Source: Monosiga brevicollis MX1 (Eukaryota; Opisthokonta; Choanoflagellata; Craspedida; Salpingoecidae). Taken from it: a DNA stretch of 64,000 nucleotides. The notes under the pieces are model-generated. The model worked only from the letters and a program-made list of their open reading frames with translations, did no database searches and was not told the DNA's origin. Below are positions 21,830 to 31,665 of this stretch, in pieces (position 1 is the stretch's first letter; each line of letters starts with the position of its first letter). The stretch is from positions 1,901,428 through 1,965,427 of the forward strand of contig NW_001865040.1 of the NCBI RefSeq assembly GCF_000002865.3, in the 5' to 3' direction. A program made the translations under genes and the position numbers.

Positions 21830-23643
21830 ATGGCTAGCGTTGCCAGTCGCCAACAGGACGTTGGCCTGACCAAGCCGGCAACTGCCAAGACCAGCACGAC
21901 CAACACCGGCAAAGCTGGTCCCAAGGCTCCTGTCCAGCCGCGCCAGGAAATGGCTGATCCACGCACATGCAATCCCCGGCTCTTCCCAGGCATGCTGGCA
22001 TTGGCCCTTTGCGCACGCAGCAATCAACACTCTGCTCAGGCCATTGCAGAAGGACGCGCCCGCGAAGCCAACTCACGCATCGTCAACTGGATGACGGCCG
22101 AATGGCTCCCCAGCACGAACAAAAACTTTGAGCTTTTGACTGGCCGCGTTGGTGACTGCACCTACTACTTTTTCTCTCGCACAGCGCGTGTTGTCTGTGA
22201 AGATCTTTACGGTGGCTTTGTGGCCATTTACGCCCCCAGTACCACTGCTGACAGCAACACCCAACCCTCATCTCGTGCCTCGAAAGACCTCCTGTGCATT
22301 GCCGCTCTTCACAAGGTCTGCAGGCCTCATTCTTTGCCCTGCCCCGCGCTCCGCCGCCGCTTCTCCCGTCCCCAGCTCGCAGCAGCGTCCTGGTTTGATT
22401 GTTTCACCCCATTTCTCCCTGTCCCTCACCGCGCTCTGCTCTGTCTGACCAGGATGAGGCCATTTATGCCTGGGATCTTGCAAGCTTGCTGACACAAGGT
22501 TTGAAACGACTGGCTGCTTAATGTAGAGCCTCAGTGCCTCAAAGACATGTCGCTGTCTCTTCTCTCCCCTTTGCTCTTTCATGCCTGACTCACCTTGCGT
22601 GTTGACTCGTTCCTATGGTCCAGGATCCTACTTTTTGACCTTTGGTTTGTCTATCGGCTTACCTGCCAGCGTTATCGTGCCCTACCGCCAGCGCCTCGAG
22701 CAGCTCTTGGCTTTTCCCGAGCTCTCGCAGGGGCAGCTGCCCAACATGGCCACCCTTTCAGAGCACCTTTCGCAAATCACCTTTGAGGCCGGGTGCAAGC
22801 TTCACGATATCCTAAAGCATATGGTCGCGGCCTGGTCTGGTCCTGGGCCCTTGGCTGCTGATCCTTTGCTCAGTGCTGCTGGTCAGGAAACCCTCTTTGC
22901 ACGGGGCGATGCCTTTGAGCGCCAGTCAAATCAGCCCGTGGCTCCATTGGAAGTGGACCGGGCAGATCTTTCGCCTGACCTCGTGCGTGCCGTTGACACG
23001 TACAACCTTTGCGTTGCCGTGTCTAATAAAATTGACAACGGCCAAGGTATGCTTCTGCCTGCCTTTCCCCCCTCCTCTCCTCCTCCATCCGAAAGCCTCG
23101 TTTTTTTTTTCTTCTCTCTCTCTCTCTCTCTTTCTCTCTCCCTCCAAATCTCCAAATCTCCAAAGCTCGCCCGCTTTAGTGCCTTGTGTCACCACTCACC
23201 ACTTTGTTTTGGCCATCTGCACAGAAGCACCATCGCGCGAAGTCAAGTGGGCTGACTTGGACGATGCCCTGAAGGAGCTGGTTGAGCACGTCATTTTGTG
23301 TGGCCTGAGCTATGTCTCTCATCTAAAGATGCCACACTCCCTCGATACCCAACAGAACAGCTCCATTTTTACTCGCAACTGCATTGCTCAGACCATTGTA
23401 CGCACCTCGGGTGTAATGCAGCCACCTGCCCGCAGTCCCGGTTTGGATAGCGTGCTGGCTGATAAGCGTCCTTTTGAGGATCTGGTTCTGCACGCTGATC
23501 TTGACAATGAACACACCATCATGCCCGACGCCCTGCGCGAGTACATGCAAAGCGCCACGATTGATAACATGATGACACAGATTCAAAACGCCATTGATAC
23601 TTTCACCGAGCGCAAGTCAGCCAAACTTCTGGCTGATGCGTAG
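21830..23643 (+). CDS. hypothetical protein, four exons
   Basis: Four exons close in frame to about 457 aa: 21830-22314, 22453-22498, 22624-23046 and 23225-23643. All introns have GT-AG borders, and the phases match (ACA-CAA-G|GA-TCC-TAC reads TQGSYFL; GGC-CAA-G|AA-GCA reads GQEAP). The N-terminal 40 residues are Ala/Thr/Lys-rich; the rest is a mixed helical protein with segments such as NSRIVNWMTAEWLP, YFLTFGLSIGLPASVIVPY and SREVKWADLDDALKELVEHV. There is no signal peptide or obvious catalytic motif. I do not recognise the family. The consistent exon structure and codon use make it a real gene despite that. Confidence 0.6.
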
Positions 23644-24157
23644 TCCTTTCTTTCGTCTGGTCTCATTCAAGCACGAAATAATTAGAAATGGCTTGGCCTG
23701 GGCGTTGCTTGTTGGCATGCCTTTGAGGTGTACGCCGGATCCCCTTCATGCTCACGCTGATGCCAGCCATGCCTGCCCCGACGTGTGATCGCCTTCCAAC
23801 TGGCTTATCAGCTTTCAGCGCATTTATTTTCTTGGGTCGTGTCAAATTGGCATCTCTTCTCCATTGCTGAGCAGGGTTAATTGAAAGATGCAATTGTGTG
23901 CCCCATTGACACGCTTTGGCGCATGGTTCGTTGATGACCCAAGCCTTTCAGCACCTTGAAGCTCCCCGAAAGCATCACCAACTTGGGATTGAGGGCAGGG
24001 CAGCTCGAGGTGGGTGGCACAACCACAATTTTGCACACAAAGGGTGCAACGGCTCACATAACGTAAGAAGCTTTCCTCATCTTGACAACACAGCCCAAGA
24101 AGCGCTGTTCCGTGGCTTTTGTTGCAAACTGTCAACCATGATTTTGACGCAGACACT
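23644..24157. other. tail-to-tail spacer, no gene seen
   Basis: About 510 bp between the convergent ends of the orphan gene (+) and STI1 (-). Frames here are short and overlap on both strands. It probably holds two 3' untranslated regions. Confidence 0.5.
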
Positions 24158-26272
24158 TTAGTTTGTGCCAATGATGCCTGCCTCGGCCAGCTTGGCAATC
24201 TTGTTGGCAATTTCCGGGTTCTTCAAGTGCCTATCGACATGCAAGATAACAAACACACACACACACACACACACATGAGGCCGGTTGACAGACGGACACA
24301 CCCTGGGCTCTTCGATGGCGATGCTTCAGCGGCTTGGCAGGCACGTACTCGCGCAGCGCATTGGGATCCTGGCTCATCTGTTGCAGGATCTGCTGCATGA
24401 CTGGATCTGCCATGATTTGCTGGATCTCGGGGTCCTGCATGGCTTGCTGTGCACGCTCCTCGCGGCTCAGACCAACACCCCGCTTGCCCATGGCCACCTG
24501 CAAGATAAAAGGAGATCCCCACCAACGGGCAATGCAGTGAGCTAGGCCGAGAAACCAAGGTTGCAGTTGCTACCACCGCCTGCACACGCACGTTTCGGAG
24601 TCCTTCGTGGGCCTCAGACACATTGGGGTCCAGCTCGAGCGCCTGTGAACAATGCAGGTGGTCGCCGTGCGTTAGAAGAGAGCTCAAAGGGCTGCACGCT
24701 CGCGGTCAGTGCCTTTTCGCTCTGCGTGACGTACGCGGTTGTACGCCTTCTCAGCGTCGGAGAACTGTTTCAGCACAAGATGAATGTTGCCCTTGCGCAA
24801 ATGTCCTACAACACCAAACACATCTTTAGTCCTGATGCACAACAACACGTATTCACGCCATAGTTCATGACACACCCTTAACAAACTCCGGGTCCAGCGT
24901 AATGCAGGTGTTGCAGTCATCCAGCGCCAGGTTGAACTCGGCAAGCTTGGAGTAGGCAGCTGCACGGTTGCTGTACAACTTAGCATCAGATGGGTCGCGC
25001 TTGATGGCATCCGAGTAAAACTTCAGGGCACCCGGGAAATCTCCAGCCTTGAACAACTCGTTGCCTTGAGCCTTGGCCTCTTGAGCCTTGGCAGGGTCCA
25101 AATAAGCTTTGCGCTCCTCCTCCTTCAAAGCCTTTTCGGCCTTCTTGCGCTGGGTCAGGTAGTCTGAGGCACGGTCGTTGGCGATGGCCTTGTCATACCA
25201 CCGCACGGCGTCTTTCCACTTGGACTGAACCGAATAAGCCTTGCCAACTCGGGCATAAGCCTTGGCAATCAGCTTGTAGTCGGCACGGTTATCCTGGCCC
25301 ACCTTTAAAAAAAAAAAAAAAAAATAAAAAATAAAATGAAACAGAAAAGAAAAAGCAAAAAACGACAACACACATGTGGATATCAATGCGCTTGACAATG
25401 CTCAAAATGGGGCATCTCGTCCAGGCCTGGGTGTGCTCCAGATCGTTTCCTTTGCCATGGACGTACCTCTGCTGCCTTCGTGCAGATTTCGATGCAGTTT
25501 TCAAAATCCTTCTGCTCCAGGTACACAGCTCCAAGATTGAGAAGGAAAACCATGTTCGTTGGCACAAGCTCCGAGGCAGCCTTGTAGTGCTAAACCACGG
25601 TAGGCAACAACGAGGCCCCACACAGCCAATTATAGGCATGAGGCATGCTGGTGTATGGGTCACAAAGAGTCAATCAAGGGGGGATCGGGGTTGGAACCAG
25701 ACACGCTGCATTCAGCACCAACCTTGATGGCAGTCTCAAAGTCCTTCTTCTTGTATGCCTGAGTACCCTTTTCTTTCTCGGCCGCAGCTTGCTTCTGCTT
25801 TGCCGCAACCTCGGGATCGACGTCTTCAGCGGGCTCCTCCTCAGCCTTGGGCTCGGGCTCAGCAGCCTTGGGTTCAGGTGCCTTGGGTTCAGGTGCCGCG
25901 GGCTCATCGCTGGCTGTATCCATTCCCTCGGATATATCAATGTTGTTACCCATCAGCACACCCATGCACATGAGCAGGCGCTGATCAAAGTTGTTGGCAA
26001 TGGCAGCCGGATTGGCCCGAATGGCCTCGAGTGTGGCACGGAAGGAGGGGTCCGCCAAAAAGGCGGCCGTCTTGGGGTCCGCTGCCAACTTCTCAATGGC
26101 GCCGGGGGCCGAGAACATCTGAGCAATCTGCATCATGCCATTGTCTGGCGACTTCATGGATTGTGCCAGGGCGCGTTCAGAGTCAGTCTTGCCATTTTGC
26201 AGCATGGCATTGTTAGCATCGTATTTCAGGCCCTATGTAGTCGTCAGTCATTGATGTGAGTGTAAGAACAAT

Positions 26273-26340
<68 letters not shown>

Positions 26341-26863
26341 CAAGCACACCTCTTCATAGGCTTCGAGGGCAGCCGCAAAATCCTTCTGGCCGAAAAGAGC
26401 CGCGCCCTTGCGACCGTAGCCCTGCCACGCGCATATGTTATGTGCCAAGACGCATTGGTGTAAGAGCACAGTCCAGGGGCGACAGGCTTCCATCGCACGC
26501 TGGTGCCATTGGTCCGTGCGTAAGGCAGTGGTGCCCGGCGTACCTTGCCCCAATCCTTCTTGAGGGCAATCGTCTTCTCAGCATCGGCCAAGGCCTGGTC
26601 GAATTGGTTCAGAGAGGCGTAGGAGGCACTGCGGTTGGAGTAGAGCACATGGTTGCTTCCGTCAACCTCAATGGCCTTGGTGAAAAACTCGATGGCCTTT
26701 TTGAAATCCTTCGCGGCAAAGGCGGCATTGCCTTGAGCCTTGAGTTCGTCAGCCTGGAATAGTATGGAGAGCTCGACAGGGTTAGAAGGGGTACACAGGA
26801 GGCGGGCAACAGCGTTGAGCGGCAGGTCGCGCAAGAGGGACGTGGGAAGGGCCTTCGTACCAT
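24158..26863 (-). CDS. STIP1: Hsp70-Hsp90 organizing co-chaperone STI1/HOP
   Basis: STI1/HOP bridges Hsp70 and Hsp90 in the cytosol to pass client proteins. Ten coding exons join in frame: 26861-26863, 26544-26753, 26350-26421, 25723-26232, 25467-25589, 24876-25302, 24735-24805, 24577-24642, 24349-24497 and 24158-24230, about 567 aa (human 543). Order of parts: TPR1 (ELKAQGNAAFAAKDFKKAIE), DP1 (PSFRATLEAIRANP), a Pro/Glu-rich linker, TPR2A (KEKGTQAYKKKDFETAIKHY), TPR2B (AQEAKAQGNELFKAGDFPGA) and DP2, ending NPEIANKIAKLAEAGIIGTN. The first coding exon is only the ATG: donor GTACGA follows it at once, and exon 2 opens with ADELKAQGN. The third intron (26233-26349) contains a 64-base poly(T) on the coding strand. 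A poly(A)-like run also lies in the intron near 25305-25325. Confidence 0.95.
26274..26337. repeat. 64-base poly(A)/poly(T) run inside an STI1 intron
   Basis: An unbroken run of 64 A on the plus strand makes up over half of a 117-bp intron of STI1, where it reads as poly(T) on the coding strand, close to the 5' splice site. The length may be affected by sequencing slippage. Confidence 0.9.
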
Positions 26864-27503
26864 GATTTTAGTCACACAAATTTTTTTCTAGCCTGCAACG
26901 TGTGTACACTGCACATGGGTCGAGCAGCGCAAGAGCAATAATCAGGTCTTGAGTAGGCGAAACGAGCAGGGCTTCAGGCGAAGCCGCAGCGGATCAGGAA
27001 CATCAATCTTGACTGGCTGCTTTTCAACGTGGCCAGGCGTAGCCGTTCTCCCTGGTCTCATCTCTCGTACGAAGCCAGCCAAAGCAAACAGAAGAGCGGG
27101 TATCCCTTGCGCAGAGCCCTTTTCCCCCCACGCACACCACTCACCCTGATCGTCGTCCGTCCGTCCGTCCGTCAATCGGTCAATTCCGAGAGAGAGAGAG
27201 AGAGAGAGAGAAAACTGCGCCAACTCAACACCTCACTGAACAAAACACGTCAGCGTCATCTCAATCACATGCACACACTCACACTCACACACACACATGT
27301 GTGTCTTGTCTTTGCTTTTCGTTTGATCTGACATTCGTGTGTGTGGGATCAACTTGTTTCCAGAAGGAGAGCGAAGGAAACGACAAGCAACCCTCTAGCT
27401 CATGCTTCTACTAGGAGTGAGGGTGCTCGGAACAAGCTCGAATAAAAAGAATTGGATCATGCTTTCTAAGCCTGCTGGCATTCGGACAATGGGGGACCAC
27501 GGG
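26864..27503. other. intergenic with short repeats
   Basis: About 640 bp upstream of STI1 and downstream of the actin-fusion gene. It holds a (CCGT)n-like block near 27155-27172, a (GA)n run near 27190-27210, and a (CA)n-like tract near 27270-27300. No gene is seen; the STI1 promoter and 5' untranslated region should lie here. Confidence 0.5.
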
Positions 27504-30500
27504 TTAAATGAGCTCCTCCGCCTCGTCCGCGGGTATGGTGGAAGGCTCATCCTCATCACTGTCATCGTCATCCTCTTCCTGGTGAACGGCGGTCGGCTTG
27601 GTGGCGCTGGTGGCAGGAGCTTCGTCCTCAGAATCGGCCTCAGAGTCCGATGAGCCTTCTTCAACGACGACCCGTCGTGCACCGGCGACGCCGGCTGGCA
27701 TCGGCCGACCGTCACCCATGTCTGAATCATCGTCCGAGTCCATGTCCGTAGCCAATGTCTCTTCATGCCACTTGCGTAGAACGTCAGGACCCGCTTCCAT
27801 CCAGTCCTCATGCCACACGCACAGGTCACCGAAATTGGGCAGGGATGCCAGAATTGAGGCACCTTGCAGCGCTGCATGCTGCCGGTGCGGATGTGCATGC
27901 ACGGTCACCTGGACCGAAGAGGGCAGCAAATGCTTGAGCTCATTGGTCAGCCGCTCAGGTAAGCCGGGTAGCAGACTGCCACCACCGGCCAGGTAAATGT
28001 TGCGAGACAATGCCTTGCGCATGTCGATAGGAGACGACATGATGGCGTTGTATACCAAGTCATGTAGGCCAGGTACATCCTGTCGAGCCAAAAAAAGACA
28101 GAACAAAAACCAATGAACGGAAAGACAGGGCGGGGGCGGGAGCAAAGACCACAGATTGGGGAGCAGGAGATGGATAGATTGACTGCGGTCAATGGGGTGA
28201 TGCAAACTTAGAAAAGCACGGATTTAAAGACGAGTTCGCAAAAGGAAGAGGTGTGTGTGTGAGTGTGTGTGTGTGTGTGTGTGTGGCCTAATGCCATGAC
28301 CTAAAGTTTTGTCGACGCACCTTGCCCCACAAAACAGGCTGAAATAGGCCTTCGGCGCAGCGGAATCGCTGACCCGCAAGACTAAATGTTTTGGTGCCAT
28401 CAGGCAGCGCAAACCGCCGAACATCCACATGACCCGCATCTATCAAGCCCTTGTCATCATCCTGAGCCGACTGGTAATAGTCGCGCGCCACATAGGCCAG
28501 CCGTTCCTTAACGTAGCGGCCTACGTAATGCTCGACTGGCGAAAAGAAGCGATGTCCTGCCTCAGACATCATTCGAGTCAGTGATTCCGAGATGAAGCCG
28601 CCACCCAGCCGCATCTTCGTCACGCCCTTTTCAATGACGTAGCCCGAATCAAGGGGAATAATGTCCAGGCGATCACCAATGTCCACAATCACGCCCGTCG
28701 TGGCGTTGTATGAGTACATGGACAAGAGGGCTTGATGCTTCATGTACAGGGCTGGTACATTGTACGTCTCAAAGAGAACCTCAGCAATCTTTGCCCGCTC
28801 TCGGTCGGAGGTAAACTGTGGCTCTGTCACAATCAAGGGCCGTTCCGTCGACTCGACCTCGAGGCGCTGGAAAAGATCACCATACAACACCTCGAGTGCA
28901 TCTGCATCCATCGAGTCGGAAAAGTTGGTGGCGCTGCGCAGCGGAAACTGAATGGACGACTTGGTGCGCACCGCGGGCATCAGGGCGTCCATGCCGCAAC
29001 GCATCTTCCCCGTCCCCTCGCGCGGCTTAGCCACGCACGCAGGCATGTAGATTGACGGCCAGGCCGTGCCTCGAGGATCTGCAAAGCCAGCCCGAGCCGA
29101 GCAGCTACCAATGTCGAAAATGAGCGCCAGGTGGCCGTCGGTGCCCTGGCCCGCACCGTCGGTGGTTGCAGCACTGCTACCACCAGCTCCCGCGCCCATA
29201 CCAGCGGGACCGGCTGCGTGACGACGGAAGGTGTTGGCTTCGTCGTCCAAGGCAGCCTTCCAGTCCTCCAGCTCCTGTGTGCTGCTGGCTCGTAAGGTCA
29301 TGGTCGTCTTCTTGCGCGGGTCGAAAATTTCAAGCAAATTGCCGCCCTTGTAGCTAATGTCCGAGCCACGCAGTCGGATAAAGCCCGAAGCTCGATCTGA
29401 CTTGTCATCATCATAGTAAAACAATTCACCCTCGCGCACTTTGAAGTAGCGGCGATGCCAGCGCCGAATCATCGTGGATTTTTGTCGGCCCTTGGGCAAC
29501 TTTTCCAAGTAACCCTCAATGCGCACGTTGCCCTTGCTAAAGACGTTAAGGAGGGCGTCGCTGTCACCCGACTTGTCCAGCTTCTCGGGGCGACGCGTGT
29601 CATAGAGGGCCTTGAGCACGGCCGTGGGGTCCCAATCTTGCACTTGTGCAAAGCGATCCAGGTCCACATCTTCATCACCTGCCTTGAAGTCGATGTTGCC
29701 ATACTGGTCCACCAGGTAATCGCCTTCGACATGCAGCTGCTTTTCATCGTCGTCGAGCGGAACTGTTTTGCTGCCGCGACGGGCTCCGCGCATGGTTGTA
29801 ATGGTTTCCACCTTTTTGCGGTGAGCCTTCTCCCCCTGACCCACCACCTCATACGTCGTCGTTGTTTCGACTTCCACAAGCCCGTCCTCGTCTGCCCGGT
29901 GCAAAGCCCGGGTCCAGCGGTCCAGCAGCTCAGCTTCCTGTGCCTTGAGCTGCCACTCCATACCGGACCGAAGAAGAATATCCACGTGCTGAGCGGCAAT
30001 GCCCAGGCCCTCCAGATCAGCGGCTTTCAGGCCCGTGACCACGCGCAAATCGTCATAACCCGAACCGACAAAGGTCTCCACGTACTCGGCCAAATCGTTG
30101 CTGCGGAGCCAGCCAGATACCGTCACAGGCAGGGTGCTGATGACAGTTTCTTCTGTCTGAGCCACGCCGTCCTCGGAGACAGACTCACGAACTGACTTGC
30201 GTTGTTTGGGCACGGTAACGCGCACGGGTCGGCCGTGCTTTACACGGTCGGTGGCGAGTGAGTCAAAAAGGTCCTCATCGATAGGCTCTTCGTCCAGGGT
30301 GGCAGGGACGGCCTCCTCCTCATCCAGACCGGCAGCCTTGGCTTTGAGGCGGTCGGCCAGCTCAAAATGAGTGGTGCAGCCGCGAAAGCTGGTGCTCGTG
30401 ACTTCGCCCAACATATCAAGGTAGCTGCGCGGAAGTGCAGCGAGTTCACCACGGTCGTAGTCAGCTAGATTGCAAGTAAACCTTTCAAGGCGGCCCAGCT

Positions 30501-30984
30501 CAAGGAGCTCCTCATCAGCCTGTAAAAAGCGGTGGAGCTCTGGCTCATCATGCAACAGTGGGTCACGTGCAAGTAGGGTAAAAAATTGACTTAGCTCTTC
30601 CAGGGCCACGTCGTCCTCGGATATTTCCGGCAGCTTTTCAGCCACGGGCTGCTTGGTGGTGGCCTGCAGCTCATGTGCAATCCATTCAATCTCTTCCTGA
30701 GTACGACGCACAGTGCTCTCCGAGGCTTTGAACCGCGTCTCGTCTGTGACAAAGTGTACTTCATAGTCCATGAAGGAGTCTTCTTCCCACGTCCAAGTCA
30801 TCGGGTTGCTGATGCTCACGCGCGTGGGCACGTGCTCAGCCTCAATATCATGCAAGAGGGCGGTAAGAGCTGCAATCGCATCGTGGTGCTGACCATGGCC
30901 AGACGGGCTACTATGTTTGGGGCTCGCGTTGCGGCTGAAGCCGGAGGCCTGTGAGGCTAGAGACCGTTTGGAGAACAGGCCCAT
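27504..30984 (-). CDS. PX-SAM-PH-actin fusion protein
   Basis: Two coding exons (28321-30984 and 27504-28079) join in frame to 1079 aa. Residues about 52-154 look like a PX domain, the phosphoinositide-binding fold of sorting nexins (TRVSISNP..., then LEELSQFFTLLARDPLLHDE and HRFLQ). Residues about 284-342 are a SAM domain (VSGWLRSNDLAEYVETFVGS...DLEGLGI). Residues about 487-590 are a PH domain (IEGYLEKLPKG...RRWHRRYFKV...ELEDWKAAL). From about 618 to 1000 runs an actin-family domain: FDIGSCSARAGFADP (phosphate 1), VIVDIGDRLDIIPLDSGY (phosphate 2), NIYLAGGGSLLPGLPERL (adenosine) and GASILASLPNF near the end. A Ser/Asp/Glu-rich tail follows. It is probably a membrane-linked cytoskeletal scaffold; whether the actin part binds ATP or copolymerises is unknown. 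The start at 30984 begins MGLFSKRS, just inside the upstream hexamer repeat. Confidence 0.88.
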
Positions 30985-31665
30985 GCTCGCCAATACTGCA
31001 AAGTTGTCATCATCTATCGCGCACCACAGGTCGAGCCGCACGAGGCAGAAGACATATGAGCGGTCGACGCGCTGACAGACACAGACACAGACACAGACAC
31101 AGACACAGACACAGACACAGACACAGACACAAACACAGACACAGACACAGACACAGACACAGACACAGACACAGACACAGACACAGACACAGACACAGAC
31201 ACAGGCACAGACAAAGAGACAGAGACAGAGACAGAGACAGAGACAGAGACAGAGACAGAGACAGACACAGAGACAGAGACAGAGACAGACACAGGCACAG
31301 GCACAGACACAGACACAGACACAGACACAGGCACAGACACAGGCACAGAGACACAGAGGCGGGCAACCAGGCAGACAGCCAGCCAGGCAGACGTCAAGAT
31401 CCTGCATTTACATAGGCACAAGTGCACATAAAACAAACGAATAAAACAACAACCCTCCCACCACACAATTATCAAGCACGAATAATGGTAAACCTTGGCC
31501 ATCAAGCTTGATGAATTCGGCGGCCGTCGTTTCCTTGTCCTTGTCCCCATGGTCTATGTTTTCTGTGAGCACGTTTGGTGAACAGGAAATGTCAAAGTGA
31601 GGTGGCGACGCGCGGCATGCTAAAATCGAGCAAGGTTGATACAACATCGGGGAAGAACAGGCTGG
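30985..31665. other. spacer with long hexanucleotide repeat
   Basis: This lies between the end of the NPF-motif protein and the start of the actin fusion, both on the minus strand, so it holds the promoter of the actin-fusion gene. A long run built of ACAGAC and close variants (AGACAC, CAGAGA, CAGGCA) fills about 31076-31345. Frames through it, such as Cys/Val or His/Arg strings, are repeat translations. Confidence 0.7.
31076..31345. repeat. (ACAGAC)n hexanucleotide tandem repeat
   Basis: About 270 bp of ACAGAC-type hexamers with interspersed GAGACA and GGCACA variants. It lies just upstream of the actin-fusion coding start. A shorter array of the same unit lies 3 kb away inside the next gene (34128-34252). 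Confidence 0.9.

Noticed and set aside
30985-31407. N-terminal extension of the actin-fusion frame through the hexamer repeat (Cys/Val string)
   Set aside because: It is a translation of the ACAGAC array. The MGLFSKRS start at 30984 lies after the repeat and opens a normal protein composition.
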